This document shows, piece after piece, positions 1 to 11,237 of a stretch of 64,000 nucleotides of DNA. The position numbers and the translations under genes are program-made. Position 1 is the stretch's first letter; the number at the start of each line of letters is the position of its first letter. Source of the stretch: Bartonella sp. WD16.2. Its GTDB lineage: Bacteria > Pseudomonadota > Alphaproteobacteria > Rhizobiales > Rhizobiaceae. The stretch lies in contig NZ_CP019781.1 of the NCBI RefSeq assembly GCF_002022505.1, positions 930,001 through 994,000 on the forward strand, in the 5' to 3' direction. The notes beneath the pieces are model-generated. The model was not told the origin of the DNA. It did no database searches and was given only the letters and a program-made list of their open reading frames with translations.

Positions 1-393
1 TCGTTTCCTCAACACGTTTCTTCATGCGCTCAATCAAAGCCTTTTCATCAACAATAAATTGAATAACGGCATTAAGCTGTATATTTTTTGATTGTAAAAT
101 CTGTTGTAATGCTTCTGCTTGTCCTACAGTGCGCGGATATCCATCCAATATAAAACCGTTTACACAATCATTCTCCTCAATACGATCTGATACAATTTGA
201 TTAACAATATCATCAGATACCAAAGCACCATTTTCTATAATGGCTTTATTTTTTTACCAATTTCTTTTTCCGTTATAACGGCTTCACGCAACATATCACC
301 TGTTGATAATTGAGGAATGTTATAATGCTCACCTAATATTTTAGCTTGAGTACCCTTACCAGCTCCAGGAGGTCCTAAAAAAATAACTCTCAT
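1..393 (-). CDS. adk: Adenylate kinase, C-terminus outside window, apparent frameshift
   Basis: Adenylate kinase interconverts ATP + AMP and 2 ADP in the cytosol. The N-terminus reads [18 protein letters not shown], with the P-loop GPPGAGKGT, followed by the AMP-binding QLSTGDMLR segment and the DGYPRT segment. The start overlaps the secY stop (ATGA), so the two are translationally coupled, which is the usual spc-operon order. The frame breaks after IGKK: a run of seven A (minus strand, 249-255) needs eight to continue into [14 protein letters not shown]. The rest reads cleanly to the window edge. Because adk is essential, this may be a read error or be rescued by slippage. Identity is certain; whether the gene is functional is not. 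Confidence 0.85.
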
Positions 394-1736
394 CGATTCC
401 TTTTGCCTCCACGGAGTTTCGACTTTTTAATCAACCCTTCATATTGGTGCGCAACAAGATGCCCCTGAATTTGAGCAACCGTATCAAGCGTAACAGTAAC
501 AACAATGAGCAAGGACGTACCCCCAAGATAAAAAGGAACATGCAGTGTCGATATCATAAACTCCGGCAGTAAACAAACTAGGATAATATAAACCGCACCG
601 ACAACAGTAATACGCGTCAAAACATAATCAATATATTCAGCTGTACGCTCACCAGGGCGAATTCCGGGAATAAAACCCGAATGCTTTTTTAATTGATCCG
701 CTGTATCACTAGGATTAAATACAATAGCTGTATAGAAAAAACAAAAAAACGCCATCAAAGCTGCATAAATTATCATATAAAGTGGTTGTCCATGACCAAG
801 AGAAAAAGAAACAGTCTGAATCCACTGTGGCATTTTATCAGAAAAATTATTAATAGTTGCAGGCAACAATAACAAAGATGAAGCAAAAATTGGAGGGATA
901 ATCCCAGCAGTATTCAACTTTAAAGGAAGGTGCGATACATCACTCTGAAACATCTGATTACCGACTTGACGTTTTGGATATTGAATAAGAATTCGGCGTT
1001 GTGCACGTTCTATAAAAACAATGAATCCAACAACAAAAACAATAATAAAAACAATTCCTATTAATAAAAAAGTTGATAAATCAGCGTGACTATGCGCAGT
1101 CAAAAGTTGAGCAAAAGTGGAAGGGAAATTAGCTACAATACCTGTAAAAATAATGAGAGAAACCCCATTACCAATACCACGTGATGTAATCTGCTCACCA
1201 AGCCACATCAAAAACATCGTTCCACCAACCAACGTAATGACAGCAGAAACACGAAACATCACACCAGGCTCCAAAACAATTTGAAGTCCTGTTCCTATAC
1301 CAGTTTCAAGAGCAACAGCAACACCAAAAGCCTGCAGAATAGCCAATATTACTGTTACATAGCGAGTATATTGATTAATAATTTTACGGCCTAATTCACC
1401 TTCTTTTTTAAGAGATTCCAATGAAGGAATAATTGAAGTTAGCAACTGTACAATGATTGATGCTGATATATAAGGCATAATTCCTAGTGCAAAAATCGCC
1501 ATACGCCCAACAGCACCTCCAGCAAACATATTTACCAATCCCAGTACACCGGACGCATGCTGCTCAAACGTTTGCCGTAAAGCATCAATATTAATACCAG
1601 GCAAAGAAATATAAGTACCAAAACGATACACAAGAAGTGCAGCTAAAGTAAACCAGATACGTTTTTTTAATTCAGTCGCACGTGAAAAAGTGCTAAAATT
1701 TATATTGGAAGCAAGTTGTTCTGCAGCTGATGCCAT
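390..1736 (-). CDS. secY: Preprotein translocase subunit SecY
   Basis: SecY is the channel-forming subunit of the Sec translocon in the inner membrane. The 448-residue product has the expected ten hydrophobic segments, the N-terminal [13 protein letters not shown] motif and the [11 protein letters not shown] cytoplasmic loop used for SecA/ribosome contact. Length is normal for alphaproteobacteria. It follows rplO after a 169-nt spacer that holds a long inverted repeat, and overlaps adk by four bases. It is the penultimate gene seen of the spc part of the cluster. No defect is visible. Confidence 0.98.
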   Translation of the reverse strand: MASAAEQLASNINFSTFSRATELKKRIWFTLAALLVYRFGTYISLPGINIDALRQTFEQHASGVLGLVNMFAGGAVGRMAIFALGIMPYISASIIVQLLTSIIPSLESLKKEGELGRKIINQYTRYVTVILAILQAFGVAVALETGIGTGLQIVLEPGVMFRVSAVITLVGGTMFLMWLGEQITSRGIGNGVSLIIFTGIVANFPSTFAQLLTAHSHADLSTFLLIGIVFIIVFVVGFIVFIERAQRRILIQYPKRQVGNQMFQSDVSHLPLKLNTAGIIPPIFASSLLLLPATINNFSDKMPQWIQTVSFSLGHGQPLYMIIYAALMAFFCFFYTAIVFNPSDTADQLKKHSGFIPGIRPGERTAEYIDYVLTRITVVGAVYIILVCLLPEFMISTLHVPFYLGGTSLLIVVTVTLDTVAQIQGHLVAHQYEGLIKKSKLRGGKRNR

Positions 1737-1835
1737 AAAATCTCTCCAGTTTATACTCCAACTCGTTGCTTACACAACAATAACCCTAACATTCATATGC
1801 CAATAAAAATAAATACAAAACTTAAATAGCCTTTC

Positions 1836-1893
1836 ATAAATAATGGCCTAGAATGAGTCACATATACTCCTTTCCAGGCCAGCCATTATTTAC
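1836..1893. repeat. Inverted repeat between rplO and secY
   Basis: An 11-bp perfect inverted repeat, TAAATAATGGC (1837-1847) and GCCATTATTTA (1882-1892), encloses 34 nt. A second nested pairing (TGGCCTGGAA with TTCTAGGCCA, one G-T wobble) can extend the stem. There is no T tract after it on the minus strand, so it is not a standard terminator. It could be an mRNA processing or stability structure, or a palindromic repeat element. Confidence 0.5.
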
Positions 1894-1905
1894 CAAAAAA
1901 TGAAC

Positions 1906-2373
1906 TTACTGGACAGATTCAAGAAAATTAATCTGACCACCAATTTTTTGAATCTTTACACAAGCAATCTTAGAAGCACCAGAAACATTAAACACAATCT
2001 TAGCTTTTAACTCACCATCAGAAAGAAGACGAACACCATCTTTTACACGACGAACAACACCGGCTTCTTTTAACACAAAAACATCAACTGGTTTTTCAAT
2101 ACTTAACTTTCCTGCATCAATTGCTCGTTGAATTCGACCTAATGAAACTTCATTATAAATTTTGGCAAAGGAATTTTTAAATCCACGCTTTGGCAAACGA
2201 CGATAGATAGGCATCTGCCCACCCTCAAAACCATTAAGTGATACACCAGAACGTGACTTTTGTCCTTTAACACCACGACCACCCGTTTTACCACTACCCG
2301 AACCAATACCGCGTCCAATACGCTTACGATTCTTTGTTGCGCCTTCGCGATCACGCAGTTCGTTAAGTTTCAT
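1906..2373 (-). CDS. rplO: 50S ribosomal protein L15
   Basis: L15 is a late-assembling 23S rRNA binding protein of the large subunit. The 155-residue product opens with [20 protein letters not shown] and carries the Gly/Arg/Lys-rich extension [19 protein letters not shown] typical of L15, ending in a compact C-terminal domain. It lies 26 nt after rpmD in the spc gene order. The 71-residue reading frame inside it (2139-2354) is only a shadow. Confidence 0.97.
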   Translation of the reverse strand: MKLNELRDREGATKNRKRIGRGIGSGSGKTGGRGVKGQKSRSGVSLNGFEGGQMPIYRRLPKRGFKNSFAKIYNEVSLGRIQRAIDAGKLSIEKPVDVFVLKEAGVVRRVKDGVRLLSDGELKAKIVFNVSGASKIACVKIQKIGGQINFLESVQ

Positions 2374-2399
2374 ATTCTATACTCCTGCGACCTTCTATT

Positions 2400-2606
2400 C
2401 TAACCTTCATCCACAACCCGAACAAGATGCGAAACCTTAGCAATCATACCTCGCACACAAAGCGTATCCTCTAAAGTGCGACGACGACGCATCTTATTTA
2501 ATCCAAGCCCCTTTAACGTTGCACGCTGAATTTGCGGCTTTCGAATTGGACTTCCAATTTGCTCCACCGTTACCGTCTTGCCAACCTGAGATTTTTTTTG
2601 AACCAT
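2400..2606 (-). CDS. rpmD: 50S ribosomal protein L30
   Basis: L30 is a small large-subunit protein. The start chosen is [20 protein letters not shown] (68 residues). A longer frame adds seven residues (MLEKELK), which are the Shine-Dalgarno region rather than family sequence. The motif [20 protein letters not shown] and the RRRTLEDT segment are diagnostic. It sits between rpsE and rplO. Confidence 0.95.
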   Translation of the reverse strand: MVQKKSQVGKTVTVEQIGSPIRKPQIQRATLKGLGLNKMRRRRTLEDTLCVRGMIAKVSHLVRVVDEG

Positions 2607-2637
2607 TTTCAATTCCTTTTCTAACAAACCTCAGAAA

Positions 2638-3198
2638 TTATTCTTCTGAACCAATCAAATGCTGGCGGCGCGATTGTAAAGTTGAATATTTAATACCACG
2701 TTGCGCTGCAATATCTTTAGGATGCACCTGACGCTTTAAAGCATCAAAAGTTGCACGTACCATATTATAAGGATTTGACGAACCTAATGATTTAGCAACA
2801 ACATCTTGCACGCCAAGAGTTTCAAAAATAGCACGCATTGGCCCACCAGCAATAATACCGGTACCAGCAGAAGCTGAGCGCAACAACACACGACCAGCTC
2901 CATGACAGCCTTCAACATCATGATGTAATGTACGCCCAGATCGAAGCGGAACGTAAACCATTTCACGCCTTGCAGATTCTGTAGCCTTACGAATTGCTTC
3001 AGGCACTTCGCGCGCCTTACCATGACCAAAACCAACACGTCCTTTTTGGTCTCCAACAACAACAAGAGCAGCAAAACCAAAACGCCGTCCACCCTTCACA
3101 ACTTTAGCAACACGATTAATGTGCACAAGTTTATCAACAAATTCACTACTATTTTCATTTCGACGCTCATCGCGATCATTACGCTCTTTTTGTGCCAT
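2638..3198 (-). CDS. rpsE: 30S ribosomal protein S5
   Basis: S5 helps form the mRNA entry site and affects decoding accuracy. The 186-residue product has the charged N-terminal extension of alphaproteobacteria, then the S5 N domain ([19 protein letters not shown]) and the C domain with the segment [12 protein letters not shown]. It is separated from rplR by about 115 nt, longer than most spacings in this cluster. Several overlapping frames in this interval are shadows. Confidence 0.97.
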   Translation of the reverse strand: MAQKERNDRDERRNENSSEFVDKLVHINRVAKVVKGGRRFGFAALVVVGDQKGRVGFGHGKAREVPEAIRKATESARREMVYVPLRSGRTLHHDVEGCHGAGRVLLRSASAGTGIIAGGPMRAIFETLGVQDVVAKSLGSSNPYNMVRATFDALKRQVHPKDIAAQRGIKYSTLQSRRQHLIGSEE

Positions 3199-3313
3199 TC
3201 CTCATTCCTTTTTCTTTTCCGGAAGCACCTTAACACGAATCCTCAATATTAAATTAAGGAATTCATACAAAACATCAAAATACCTTCTTAACAAGATCTC
3301 TAAACAAGATATT

Positions 3314-3676
3314 TTAAAAATTCAAACCGCCCTCACGAGCAGCTTCAGCTAAAACTTTCACTCGACCATGATAAACATATGCTCCACGATCAAAAACAAC
3401 TTCATTAATGCCAACCTTTTTTGCACGTTCAGCAATTAATTTACCAACAGCAAAAGCAGCTGCTTTATCAGAACCGCTTTTTAAAGATTTTCTCAATTCT
3501 TCTTCAAGAGTACATGCAGAAGCAAGTGTATACCCACGTAAATCATCAATAATTTGTGCATAAATATTCTGATTTGAGCGGTAAACACTAAGTCTCGGAC
3601 GACCATTAGCGACAGCTCTAATTTGACGACGAACACGCTGCGCACGGCGCTGAATAACCTTTTTAGATGAAACCAT
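3314..3676 (-). CDS. rplR: 50S ribosomal protein L18
   Basis: L18 binds 5S rRNA and carries it into the central protuberance. The 120-residue product contains the [20 protein letters not shown] segment and ends in the conserved [23 protein letters not shown]. Length is standard. It follows rplF by 12 nt. Confidence 0.97.
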   Translation of the reverse strand: MVSSKKVIQRRAQRVRRQIRAVANGRPRLSVYRSNQNIYAQIIDDLRGYTLASACTLEEELRKSLKSGSDKAAAFAVGKLIAERAKKVGINEVVFDRGAYVYHGRVKVLAEAAREGGLNF

Positions 3677-3688
3677 AACGCAAAACCC

Positions 3689-4222
3689 TTACTTCTTTTT
3701 ACCTTCTTTACGAACGATACGTTCATCTACATATTTAATACCTTTACCTTTATAAGGCTCGGGTCCACGATATTCACGAATTTCTGCCGCAACTTGCCCA
3801 ACTTGCTGTTTATCAATTCCAGAAACAACAATCTCTGTCGGCTTAGGAACTGTCACAGTAACACCAGATGGTACTTTATAAATAACATCATGAGAAAAAC
3901 CTAATGATAATTGAATATCTTTACCCTGTAAAGCAACACGATAACCAACGCCGTTAATCTCAAGTTTCTTTTCAAAACCATCTTTCACACCACAAAAAAT
4001 ATTTTCAATCATTGAACGCGACATACCCCATTTAGAGCGTGCATCTTTTGATTGATCACGCGGTAAAACCGACACAACATTTTCCTCAAGCTTAACTAAA
4101 ACTTCATCATTAACGATGTAGCTCAATTCACCTTTTGGACCTTTCGCCTTAATCAACTGACCTTCAACAGTAGCAGTAACTCCAAGAGGAACTGGAATAG
4201 GCCTTTTTCCAATACGAGACAT
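3689..4222 (-). CDS. rplF: 50S ribosomal protein L6
   Basis: L6 lies near the GTPase-associated region of the large subunit. The 177-residue product shows two homologous L6 domains. It starts [12 protein letters not shown] and ends with the signature [15 protein letters not shown] and a basic tail. Order and spacing match the spc operon. Confidence 0.98.
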   Translation of the reverse strand: MSRIGKRPIPVPLGVTATVEGQLIKAKGPKGELSYIVNDEVLVKLEENVVSVLPRDQSKDARSKWGMSRSMIENIFCGVKDGFEKKLEINGVGYRVALQGKDIQLSLGFSHDVIYKVPSGVTVTVPKPTEIVVSGIDKQQVGQVAAEIREYRGPEPYKGKGIKYVDERIVRKEGKKK

Positions 4223-4261
4223 TGTTTTAACCTGTTTTACTTTCGTTTGCTTACAATCTAA

Positions 4262-4660
4262 TCAGAAAACACGACAGAGAATTTCTCCACCGACATTTTG
4301 TTCACGCGCTTCATGATCTGCCATGACCCCTTTAGGAGTCGACAAAATTGAAATACCAAGACCATTTGCTACCTGAGGAATAGACTTAGCAGAAACATAC
4401 ACACGACGACCAGGCTTTGAAACACGTGAAATCTCACGAATAACAGCTAAACCTTCAAAATACTTCAATTCAATTTCGATTTCGGACTTCCCTTTACCAA
4501 AATCAACCTGATTATATCCACGAATATAACCTTCAGATTGCAGAACATCAAGAACCCGCCTACGAAGCTTAGAAGCAGGCGTCACTACTTTACCTTTTTT
4601 ACGACTAAGTGCATTACGAATACGCGTTAACATATCACCAAGAGGATCTGACATAGACAT
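4262..4660 (-). CDS. rpsH: 30S ribosomal protein S8
   Basis: S8 binds helix 21 of 16S rRNA and in enterobacteria also represses its own operon. The start chosen is [18 protein letters not shown] (132 residues). The longer frame from 4681 adds MVRGDSK, which overlaps rpsN and contains the ribosome-binding site. The C-terminus [22 protein letters not shown] is the usual S8 end. Confidence 0.96.
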   Translation of the reverse strand: MSMSDPLGDMLTRIRNALSRKKGKVVTPASKLRRRVLDVLQSEGYIRGYNQVDFGKGKSEIEIELKYFEGLAVIREISRVSKPGRRVYVSAKSIPQVANGLGISILSTPKGVMADHEAREQNVGGEILCRVF

Positions 4661-4674
4661 CTTACTATCTCCTC

Positions 4675-4980
4675 TTACCAACTAGATTTAACAATGCCGG
4701 GAATATGACCTAGAGAACCAAGTTCACGTAGTGCAATTCGCGACATTTTTAATTTACGATAATAAGCCCTTGGACGCCCTGAAACTTCACAACGATTACG
4801 AATACGAACCTTTGTAGAATTACGTGGCAGCTCCGCCAACCGAATAGAAGCTTTAAAACGCTCTTCAAGCGAAACCTTCTGATCCATCACAATTGCTTTC
4901 AAACGTGCACGACGTGCAGCATAACGCTTTGCCATCACGACACGATGCTTATTTTTCTCGACGGCACTTACTTTAGCCAT
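4675..4980 (-). CDS. rpsN: 30S ribosomal protein S14
   Basis: S14 belongs to the small-subunit head. At 101 residues this is the long, zinc-independent form: the CXXC motifs of the short form are absent. The C-terminal core reads [20 protein letters not shown]. It sits between rplE and rpsH with about 24 nt on the upstream side. Confidence 0.97.
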   Translation of the reverse strand: MAKVSAVEKNKHRVVMAKRYAARRARLKAIVMDQKVSLEERFKASIRLAELPRNSTKVRIRNRCEVSGRPRAYYRKLKMSRIALRELGSLGHIPGIVKSSW

Positions 4981-5004
4981 AATATCACCTCACTACGTTT
5001 GCCG

Positions 5005-5562
5005 TTACAAGCGAAATGGAAAATTAAAAGCACGCAATAATTCACGCGCTTCCTCATCCGTTTTCGCTGTCGTACAAACGATAATATCCATGCCCCAAAT
5101 CTGATCAACTTTATCATAATTAACTTCTGGAAACACAATATGCTCTTTAATACCCATAGCAAAATTACCATGACCATCAAAGCTTTTTGGATTTAAACCA
5201 CGAAAATCACGTACCCGTGGAAGGGCAATCGTAATAAGACGATCCAAAAACTCAAACATACGATCTTTACGCAATGTAACTTTAGCTCCAAGCGGCATTT
5301 TTTCACGAACCTTAAAGCTCGCGATAGAATTACGCGCGTAGGTAACTACAGCTCTTTGACCTGTTATCAATGTCAGATCTTCAGCCGCAATAGATGGTTT
5401 TTTGGAATCAGTAGTCGCCTCACCAATCCCCATATTAATCACAATTTTATCAACACGCGGAATTTGCATTTCGTTTTTATAACTAAACTTCTCTTGAAGC
5501 ATTTTACGAACAACTTCAAGATAATGCGTCTTCATGCGCGGTTTCTGTTTTTCTTTAGCCAT
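5005..5562 (-). CDS. rplE: 50S ribosomal protein L5
   Basis: L5 binds 5S rRNA and contacts P-site tRNA in the central protuberance. The 185-residue product contains the conserved core [15 protein letters not shown], the [10 protein letters not shown] segment and the [17 protein letters not shown] motif. It overlaps the rplX end by eight bases. Frames on the other strand here are shadows. Confidence 0.98.
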   Translation of the reverse strand: MAKEKQKPRMKTHYLEVVRKMLQEKFSYKNEMQIPRVDKIVINMGIGEATTDSKKPSIAAEDLTLITGQRAVVTYARNSIASFKVREKMPLGAKVTLRKDRMFEFLDRLITIALPRVRDFRGLNPKSFDGHGNFAMGIKEHIVFPEVNYDKVDQIWGMDIIVCTTAKTDEEARELLRAFNFPFRL

Positions 5563-5869
5563 TAATCAGTTCTCCCGACCGTTTGGCAACACGAACTTTA
5601 TTACCATCTGCATTTATACGAAAGCCTATACGTGTAGGTTTACCATCTTTAGGATCAACAATTGCCAAATTAGACAAATGAATAGGCGCCTCCTTAGAAA
5701 TAATTCCAGCTTCTTGCGTTTGTGTCTGACGCTGATGACGTTTAACTATATTAACTCCAAGAACAAGAGCGCTGCTATTTTTGGGATTCACCTTAATAAC
5801 TTCACCACTACGCCCTTTATCTTTTCCGGATAAAACGATAACTTTATCACCTTTTCGAATTTTTTGCAC
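5555..5869 (-). CDS. rplX: 50S ribosomal protein L24
   Basis: L24 initiates large-subunit assembly near the tunnel exit. The 104-residue product carries the KOW motif [20 protein letters not shown] at its N-terminus. It is followed with a short overlap by rplE and preceded by rplN with a 12-nt gap, the standard order. Confidence 0.97.
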   Translation of the reverse strand: MQKIRKGDKVIVLSGKDKGRSGEVIKVNPKNSSALVLGVNIVKRHQRQTQTQEAGIISKEAPIHLSNLAIVDPKDGKPTRIGFRINADGNKVRVAKRSGELING

Positions 5870-5881
5870 GATATCTACTCC

Positions 5882-6250
5882 TTACAACACCTCAGGAGCG
5901 AGCGAAATGATCTTCATATGGTTCTTACCACGAAGTTCGCGAGGAACAGGCCCAAAAATGCGTGTACCAATCGGCTCTTTTTTATTATCCACCAAAACAG
6001 CAGCATTTCTATCAAAACGAATTACACTACCATCCGCGCGACGAATATCTTTAGCAGTACGAACTACCACAGCTTTCATCACATCACCTTTTTTAACACG
6101 GCCACGAGGAATAACATCCTTAACCGAAACAACAACAATGTCACCGACCGAAGCATACTTCCGCTTCGAACCGCCCAGCACCTTGATGCACATGACACGA
6201 CGAGCACCAGAATTATCAGCAACGTCGAGGTTTGTTTGCATCTGAATCAT
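5882..6250 (-). CDS. rplN: 50S ribosomal protein L14
   Basis: L14 forms part of the intersubunit bridge region. The start used is [20 protein letters not shown] (122 residues, the family length). The longer frame to 6286 adds twelve residues ([12 protein letters not shown]) that are not family sequence. The C-terminus [23 protein letters not shown] is diagnostic. The 144-nt gap to rpsQ is larger than usual for this cluster. Confidence 0.96.
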   Translation of the reverse strand: MIQMQTNLDVADNSGARRVMCIKVLGGSKRKYASVGDIVVVSVKDVIPRGRVKKGDVMKAVVVRTAKDIRRADGSVIRFDRNAAVLVDNKKEPIGTRIFGPVPRELRGKNHMKIISLAPEVL

Positions 6251-6394
6251 GACTGGCCACCACCTTTTCTTATTTAAATCCGACAATGCCTTTCACACAT
6301 CCGGATTTGCCTGTCAAACAACAATGAAGCTACTTATCAAAATTTACTAATGGAAAAAACCAATGTTAAATTTTAAAATAATTAGCCTGATTAA

Positions 6395-6634
6395 TTACAT
6401 TACACTGTCTACAATAACAATCCAACGTTTATCTTTCGAAATCGGTTTAGATTCTTGAATAGAAATCCGATCTCCGATTTTGAATTGATTGTTCTCGTCA
6501 TGCGCCTTGTATTTCTTAGACTGTCGAACCGTCTTTTGGAGAAGCGGATGAGAATAACGACGCTCCACTTTGACAACTACAGTTTTATCACTCTTGTCGC
6601 TAACGACAACGCCTTGCAAAATGCGTTTAGGCAT
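6395..6634 (-). CDS. rpsQ: 30S ribosomal protein S17
   Basis: S17 is a primary 16S rRNA binder of the small-subunit body. The 79-residue product begins [20 protein letters not shown] and has the OB-fold segment [22 protein letters not shown]. It starts 11 nt after the rpmC stop. Confidence 0.97.
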   Translation of the reverse strand: MPKRILQGVVVSDKSDKTVVVKVERRYSHPLLQKTVRQSKKYKAHDENNQFKIGDRISIQESKPISKDKRWIVIVDSVM

Positions 6635-6645
6635 CTCTTATTTCC

Positions 6646-6846
6646 TTAAACCTTGTTTCCATCCATCTTCTGACGAAGAAAAGTTTTAATACGCGCAATG
6701 TTACGACGAACCTGTTTAACACGTGCAGTTTTTTCTAATTGACCTGTCGCTTTTTGAAACCGCAGATTAAACTGTTCTTTCTTTAACTTAGTCAACTCAT
6801 CTTTCATTTGGTCGAGCGTTTGTGCCCGTAATTCCTCAGCTTTCAT
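6646..6846 (-). CDS. rpmC: 50S ribosomal protein L29
   Basis: L29 is a small helical protein at the tunnel exit, near the SRP and trigger-factor docking site. The 66-residue product begins [20 protein letters not shown], with the [17 protein letters not shown] core and a basic second helix. It lies between rplP (12 nt) and rpsQ. Confidence 0.97.
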   Translation of the reverse strand: MKAEELRAQTLDQMKDELTKLKKEQFNLRFQKATGQLEKTARVKQVRRNIARIKTFLRQKMDGNKV

Positions 6847-6858
6847 CGCTTAACCTCT

Positions 6859-7272
6859 TTATTCGGCAATTCGTTGAACAAAACGAGTCTTAACAGGCAA
6901 CTTTGCAGCGCCCAATCTAAGCGCTTCACGTGCCACATCCTCAGGAATCCCATCAAGCTCAAACATAACGCGCCCAGGAGAAACACGCGCTGCCCAATAG
7001 TCAACGCTTCCCTTACCTTTACCCATACGAACCTCAGTCGGCTTAGATGTAACTGGAACATCTGGAAAAATCCGAATCCACACACGACCAGAACGCTTCA
7101 TGTAACGTGTAATTGCACGACGCGCTGCTTCAATTTGGCGCGCAGTAATACGCTCTGGCTCAATAGCCTTCAAACCGTAAGCACCGAAATTTAAATCCGT
7201 ACCACCTTTCGCAACACCGTGAATACGGCCTTTGAATTGCTTACGAAATTTTGTACGCTTTGGCTGCAACAT
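6859..7272 (-). CDS. rplP: 50S ribosomal protein L16
   Basis: L16 lies by the A-site tRNA elbow and is needed for peptidyl-transferase maturation. The 137-residue product starts [19 protein letters not shown], contains the [14 protein letters not shown] loop and ends normally. It follows rpsC by 36 nt. Confidence 0.98.
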   Translation of the reverse strand: MLQPKRTKFRKQFKGRIHGVAKGGTDLNFGAYGLKAIEPERITARQIEAARRAITRYMKRSGRVWIRIFPDVPVTSKPTEVRMGKGKGSVDYWAARVSPGRVMFELDGIPEDVAREALRLGAAKLPVKTRFVQRIAE

Positions 7273-7308
7273 TACTTTCTACTCCAAATTTCAATTCAAC
7301 CACAAAAA

Positions 7309-8019
7309 TTAAATATTTTCACGGCGGCGATTCGATACCCCCCCTGAATGATCACTCTCCATAGCACGACACTCCGAAGCCATTGGATTATGCTCAAGGA
7401 TCTCGCCTTTAAAAACCCAAACTTTAACACCACAAATACCATACGCCGTCTTAGCCTCTGCTGTACCGTAATCCACATCAGCACGCAAAGTATGAAGCGG
7501 AACACGACCTTCACGATACCATTCCATACGAGCAATCTCAGCCCCACCAAGACGACCAGAACAATTAATTCGAATACCTTCTGCTCCAAGGCGCATAGCG
7601 GATTGAACAGCACGCTTCATTGCACGCCGAAAAGCAACACGACGCTCAAGCTGCTGAGCAATTGATTGTGCAATGATTGTTGCATCAATTTCTGGCTTAC
7701 GAATTTCAACAATATTTAGTGAAGTCTCAGCATTCGTCATTTCTGAAAGTTTACAACGAAGCTTTTCAATATCAGCACCCTTTTTACCAATAATAAGACC
7801 AGGGCGCGCTGAATAAATTATAATGCGACATTTTTTATGAGGACGTTCAATAACAACCTTAGAAATAGCCGCTTGCTTTAGCTCTTCAACCACATATAAA
7901 CGAATTTTTAAATCTTCATGAAGGAGACGACCATATTCACCGCTATCAGCATACCAACGCGAATCCCAAGTTCGATTAACTCCAAGACGAAGCCCTATTG
8001 GATTGATCTTCTGCCCCAT
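7309..8019 (-). CDS. rpsC: 30S ribosomal protein S3
   Basis: S3 lines the mRNA entry tunnel and has helicase-assisting basic residues. The 236-residue product has [20 protein letters not shown] at its N-terminus, a KH domain with [15 protein letters not shown], and a C-terminal domain with [20 protein letters not shown]. Its start overlaps the rplV stop (TAATG), indicating coupled translation. Confidence 0.98.
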   Translation of the reverse strand: MGQKINPIGLRLGVNRTWDSRWYADSGEYGRLLHEDLKIRLYVVEELKQAAISKVVIERPHKKCRIIIYSARPGLIIGKKGADIEKLRCKLSEMTNAETSLNIVEIRKPEIDATIIAQSIAQQLERRVAFRRAMKRAVQSAMRLGAEGIRINCSGRLGGAEIARMEWYREGRVPLHTLRADVDYGTAEAKTAYGICGVKVWVFKGEILEHNPMASECRAMESDHSGGVSNRRRENI

Positions 8020-8408
8020 TACGCAGCCTCCTCTTTTTCGGCAATTTCACGAACAATAATAGTAAGATGCGAAAATGGACGCTCAATCCGACTAGAACGC
8101 CCACGACCACGCACATGAAAACGTTTCATTACTATAGACTTACCAACATGTGCTTCTAAAACAATCAACGAATCAATATCAAGATCATGATTATTTTCCG
8201 CATTTGCGATCGCTGATTCAAGAGTTTTTCTAACTGTCTGAGCAATACGTTTACGTGAAAATGTTAAATCAGCTAACGCCGTATTAACCCGCTTACCACG
8301 AATCATCTCAGCAACTAGATTCAGCTTTTGTGGACTAATACGAATCGTTCGAGCAACAGCCTTCGCTTCATTGTCCTTAAGTTGACGCGGAACTTTAGCT
8401 TTACCCAT
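8019..8408 (-). CDS. rplV: 50S ribosomal protein L22
   Basis: L22 lines the nascent-peptide tunnel with a long beta hairpin. The 129-residue product has the hairpin segment [20 protein letters not shown] with no visible deletion of the kind linked to macrolide resistance. It starts 2 nt after rpsS and overlaps rpsC by one base. Confidence 0.97.
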   Translation of the reverse strand: MGKAKVPRQLKDNEAKAVARTIRISPQKLNLVAEMIRGKRVNTALADLTFSRKRIAQTVRKTLESAIANAENNHDLDIDSLIVLEAHVGKSIVMKRFHVRGRGRSSRIERPFSHLTIIVREIAEKEEAA

Positions 8409-8410
8409 TA

Positions 8411-8689
8411 CTACTTCCTTTTTGCCTTCTTATCCGCACCATGACCATAATAGGTTCGAGTAGGAGCGAACTCGCCAAATTTATGCCCAACCATTTCTTC
8501 AGAAACAGAAACAGGAATATGCTTATTGCCGTTATAAACACCAAAAGTCAAACCAACAAATTGCGGCAGAATGGTAGAACGACGACTCCACATTTTAATA
8601 ACTTCATTACGCCCACTTGCACGTACCTTCTCTGCTTTTCCAAGAAGATAGCCGTCAACAAACGGACCTTTCCAAACTGAACGAACCAC
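8411..8689 (-). CDS. rpsS: 30S ribosomal protein S19
   Basis: S19 sits in the small-subunit head and contacts A-site tRNA. The 92-residue product starts [16 protein letters not shown], has the [22 protein letters not shown]-terminal block and is of normal length. It lies 15 nt after rplB. Confidence 0.97.
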   Translation of the reverse strand: MVRSVWKGPFVDGYLLGKAEKVRASGRNEVIKMWSRRSTILPQFVGLTFGVYNGNKHIPVSVSEEMVGHKFGEFAPTRTYYGHGADKKAKRK

Positions 8690-8704
8690 TTTAGACTACC
8701 TCTC

Positions 8705-9538
8705 TTATTTCTTACGTTGATGACGTGAACGCATAATAAATTTACTAGTAGTTTTATTGGAGCGTGTACGCTTACCTTTCGTAGGCTTACCCCAAGGAGA
8801 CACAGGGTGACGACCACCCGACGTACGCCCCTCACCACCACCATGTGGATGATCAACTGGATTCATAGCTACACCACGAACATGTGGACGCTTTCCACGC
8901 CAACGCGACCGACCAGCTTTACCATCATTAATATTTCCGTGATCAGGATTTGAAACAGCGCCAACAGTTGCAAAACAACCACCAGGAACCAAACGCTGCT
9001 CCCCAGAATTAAGCCGAAGAATAGCCATCCCTTGATCTCGCCCAACTAGCTGTGCATAAGCCCCTGCAGAACGTGCAATCTGACCACCTTTACCAGGCTT
9101 CATTTCCACATTATGAACAATCGTACCTACTGGCATATTACAAAGAGACATTGCATTACCTGGTTTAATGTCAACATTTGAACCCGCAACAATAAAATCA
9201 CCAACACCAAGACGCTGCGGCGCAAGAATATAACTTAATTGCCCATCTTCATAACGAATCAATGCGATAAAAGCAGTACGATTTGGATCATATTCCAAAC
9301 GCTCAACCTTTGCAGACATATCGCGCTTAAGACGCTTAAAATCAATAAACCGATAGTTACGCTTATGTCCTCCGCCCTGAAAACGGGCTGTAACTTTACC
9401 ATGATTATTGCGCCCCCCCTTTGACGACAATCCCCCAGTCAGCGTCTTTACAGATTTACCCTTATGAAGATCAGAACGCTCTACAATAACAAGCTGACGT
9501 TGCCCGGGCGTTGTTGGATTAAAATGCTTAAGTGCCAT
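8705..9538 (-). CDS. rplB: 50S ribosomal protein L2
   Basis: L2 is required for subunit association and peptidyl-transferase activity. The 277-residue product shows the OB-like and SH3-like domains and the conserved C-terminal [19 protein letters not shown] loop, including the histidine implicated in catalysis. It lies between rplW (21-nt gap) and rpsS. Confidence 0.98.
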   Translation of the reverse strand: MALKHFNPTTPGQRQLVIVERSDLHKGKSVKTLTGGLSSKGGRNNHGKVTARFQGGGHKRNYRFIDFKRLKRDMSAKVERLEYDPNRTAFIALIRYEDGQLSYILAPQRLGVGDFIVAGSNVDIKPGNAMSLCNMPVGTIVHNVEMKPGKGGQIARSAGAYAQLVGRDQGMAILRLNSGEQRLVPGGCFATVGAVSNPDHGNINDGKAGRSRWRGKRPHVRGVAMNPVDHPHGGGEGRTSGGRHPVSPWGKPTKGKRTRSNKTTSKFIMRSRHQRKK

Positions 9539-9559
9539 TATTCTTATCTCCGAGCCTTA

Positions 9560-9853
9560 TTAAAGACCTGCCGAAAGGTCAATTGAGTAACCTTTAGCCA
9601 ATGTCACAATCGCTTTCTTGACATCACTCTGCCGACCAACAAAACCTTTGAAACGCTTCACTTTACCCTTACGAATCGTCGTGTTAACCGCCTTAACCTT
9701 AACATTAAAAAGCGCTTCAACAGCTGCTTTAATTTCAGGTTTCATTGCTTTTGGTGCAACATTAAAAACGACTTGATTATATTCAGAAATCATAGTCGAT
9801 TTCTCAGTAACAACCGGACTGATAATTACATCATAGTGGCGAAGATTCGTCAT
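9560..9853 (-). CDS. rplW: 50S ribosomal protein L23
   Basis: L23 is the tunnel-exit docking site for trigger factor and SRP. The 97-residue product has the segment [15 protein letters not shown] and the C-terminal [20 protein letters not shown]. Its start overlaps the rplD stop by four bases (ATGA). Confidence 0.97.
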   Translation of the reverse strand: MTNLRHYDVIISPVVTEKSTMISEYNQVVFNVAPKAMKPEIKAAVEALFNVKVKAVNTTIRKGKVKRFKGFVGRQSDVKKAIVTLAKGYSIDLSAGL

Positions 9854-10470
9854 TTAAAGCGCTCCTCAAGAACCTCAACAGCTGCTTTTGATAAAACAAG
9901 CTTATTGCGACGCAAAATATCATAAACATTAATCCCCTGAACAGGCAAAACATCAACATTAGGAATATTAGATGCTGCACGAGAAAAATTCACATTTATT
10001 TCTTTTCCACCAATTAACAGAGCATTATTAAAACCAAGTTTAGAAAAATTCTTAACAAGTACCCTGGTTTTAGCATCCCGAACATTAAGCTCATCAACTA
10101 CAATCAAATCATTTGTCTTTAGTTTTACTGACAAAGCAAGACACAACCCAAGTGCACGACTCTTTTTAGGAAGAGTATGTACGTGACTACGAGTCATTGG
10201 ACCATGCGCTTTACCACCACCCCGAAACTGCGGCACGCGAGCAGATGAATGCCGAGCACGCCCAGTACCTTTTTGTTTAAACATTTTTGCCCCTGTCCGA
10301 GCTACATCAGAGCGTCCCTGTGACTGATGTGTTCCTTGTTGACGACGTGCAAGCTGCCAACGAACAACACGCTGAAGGATATCTTCACGCGGAGTGAGAC
10401 CAAAAATATGTTCAGAAACTTGTAACTTACCAACTTCGTTGCCGTCAAGAGTTTTAATTATAAGATCCAT
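9850..10470 (-). CDS. rplD: 50S ribosomal protein L4
   Basis: L4 reaches into the nascent-peptide tunnel through its extended loop, and in enterobacteria represses the S10 operon. The 206-residue product has the loop [19 protein letters not shown] and the GGGKAHGP block. It overlaps rplC by one base (TAATG) and rplW by four, so the three are translationally coupled. Confidence 0.97.
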   Translation of the reverse strand: MDLIIKTLDGNEVGKLQVSEHIFGLTPREDILQRVVRWQLARRQQGTHQSQGRSDVARTGAKMFKQKGTGRARHSSARVPQFRGGGKAHGPMTRSHVHTLPKKSRALGLCLALSVKLKTNDLIVVDELNVRDAKTRVLVKNFSKLGFNNALLIGGKEINVNFSRAASNIPNVDVLPVQGINVYDILRRNKLVLSKAAVEVLEERFK

Positions 10471-11210
10471 TATTCAGCCCCTTCAGCTTTAGAGGCATCT
10501 ACCACCGGAGCAGCTGATTCAGTCTTTTTCCCTACAGAGCGACGAATCCCAGCGGGCTTTGGCGCATTATCAGGAAGACGCCTCTTTACAGCATCACGCA
10601 CTAAAATCCAAGCTCCTTTAGAACCAGAAACAGCACCACGTACCAAAATCAAACCACGATCAACATCAGTAGAAACAACTTCGATATTTTGCGTCGTCAC
10701 ACGTACCTGCCCCATATGACCAGCCATTTTTTTACCTTTAAATACTTTACCCGGGTCTTGACATTGTCCTGTTGAACCATGAGCACGATGTGTAATTGAA
10801 TTACCATGTGAAGCACGATGCCCACCAAAGTTATGCCGCTTCATAACACCGGCAAAACCTTTACCGATACTTGTACCCGTCACATCAACTCTTTGTCCTG
10901 GAATAAAATGTTCCACTGTAATTTCAGTACCTACATCAAGTAAATTATCGGGACTAACACGAAATTCTGCCACCTTAGCTTTTGGTTCAACCACAGCCTT
11001 AGCAAAATGTCCACGGAGAGCCCGCGAAATATTTTTAACTTTCGCAAACCCCACACCTAATTGAACAGCAGTATAACCGTTCTTCTCAACTGTACGCTGA
11101 GCAATAACCTGACAATTCTCCAAACGAAGTACTGTCACTGGCACATGTTCACCGGCCTCATTGTATACACGGGTCATACCCAGTTTTTGTGCTATTACAC
11201 CTGAACGCAT
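10470..11210 (-). CDS. rplC: 50S ribosomal protein L3
   Basis: L3 nucleates 50S assembly next to the peptidyl-transferase centre. The start chosen is [20 protein letters not shown] (246 residues). The longer frame to 11234 adds MKTEGTNP, which spans the ribosome-binding region after rpsJ. The central [20 protein letters not shown] loop is diagnostic. A basic/acidic low-complexity C-terminal tail ends in KAEGAE, as seen in relatives. Confidence 0.95.
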   Translation of the reverse strand: MRSGVIAQKLGMTRVYNEAGEHVPVTVLRLENCQVIAQRTVEKNGYTAVQLGVGFAKVKNISRALRGHFAKAVVEPKAKVAEFRVSPDNLLDVGTEITVEHFIPGQRVDVTGTSIGKGFAGVMKRHNFGGHRASHGNSITHRAHGSTGQCQDPGKVFKGKKMAGHMGQVRVTTQNIEVVSTDVDRGLILVRGAVSGSKGAWILVRDAVKRRLPDNAPKPAGIRRSVGKKTESAAPVVDASKAEGAE

Positions 11211-11237
11211 CGGGTTTGTTCCTTCTGTCTTCAAACC

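Noticed and set aside
5781..6277. Two plus-strand frames of 137-154 residues across rplX-rplN
   Set aside because: Antisense to intact ribosomal protein genes; no ribosome sites.
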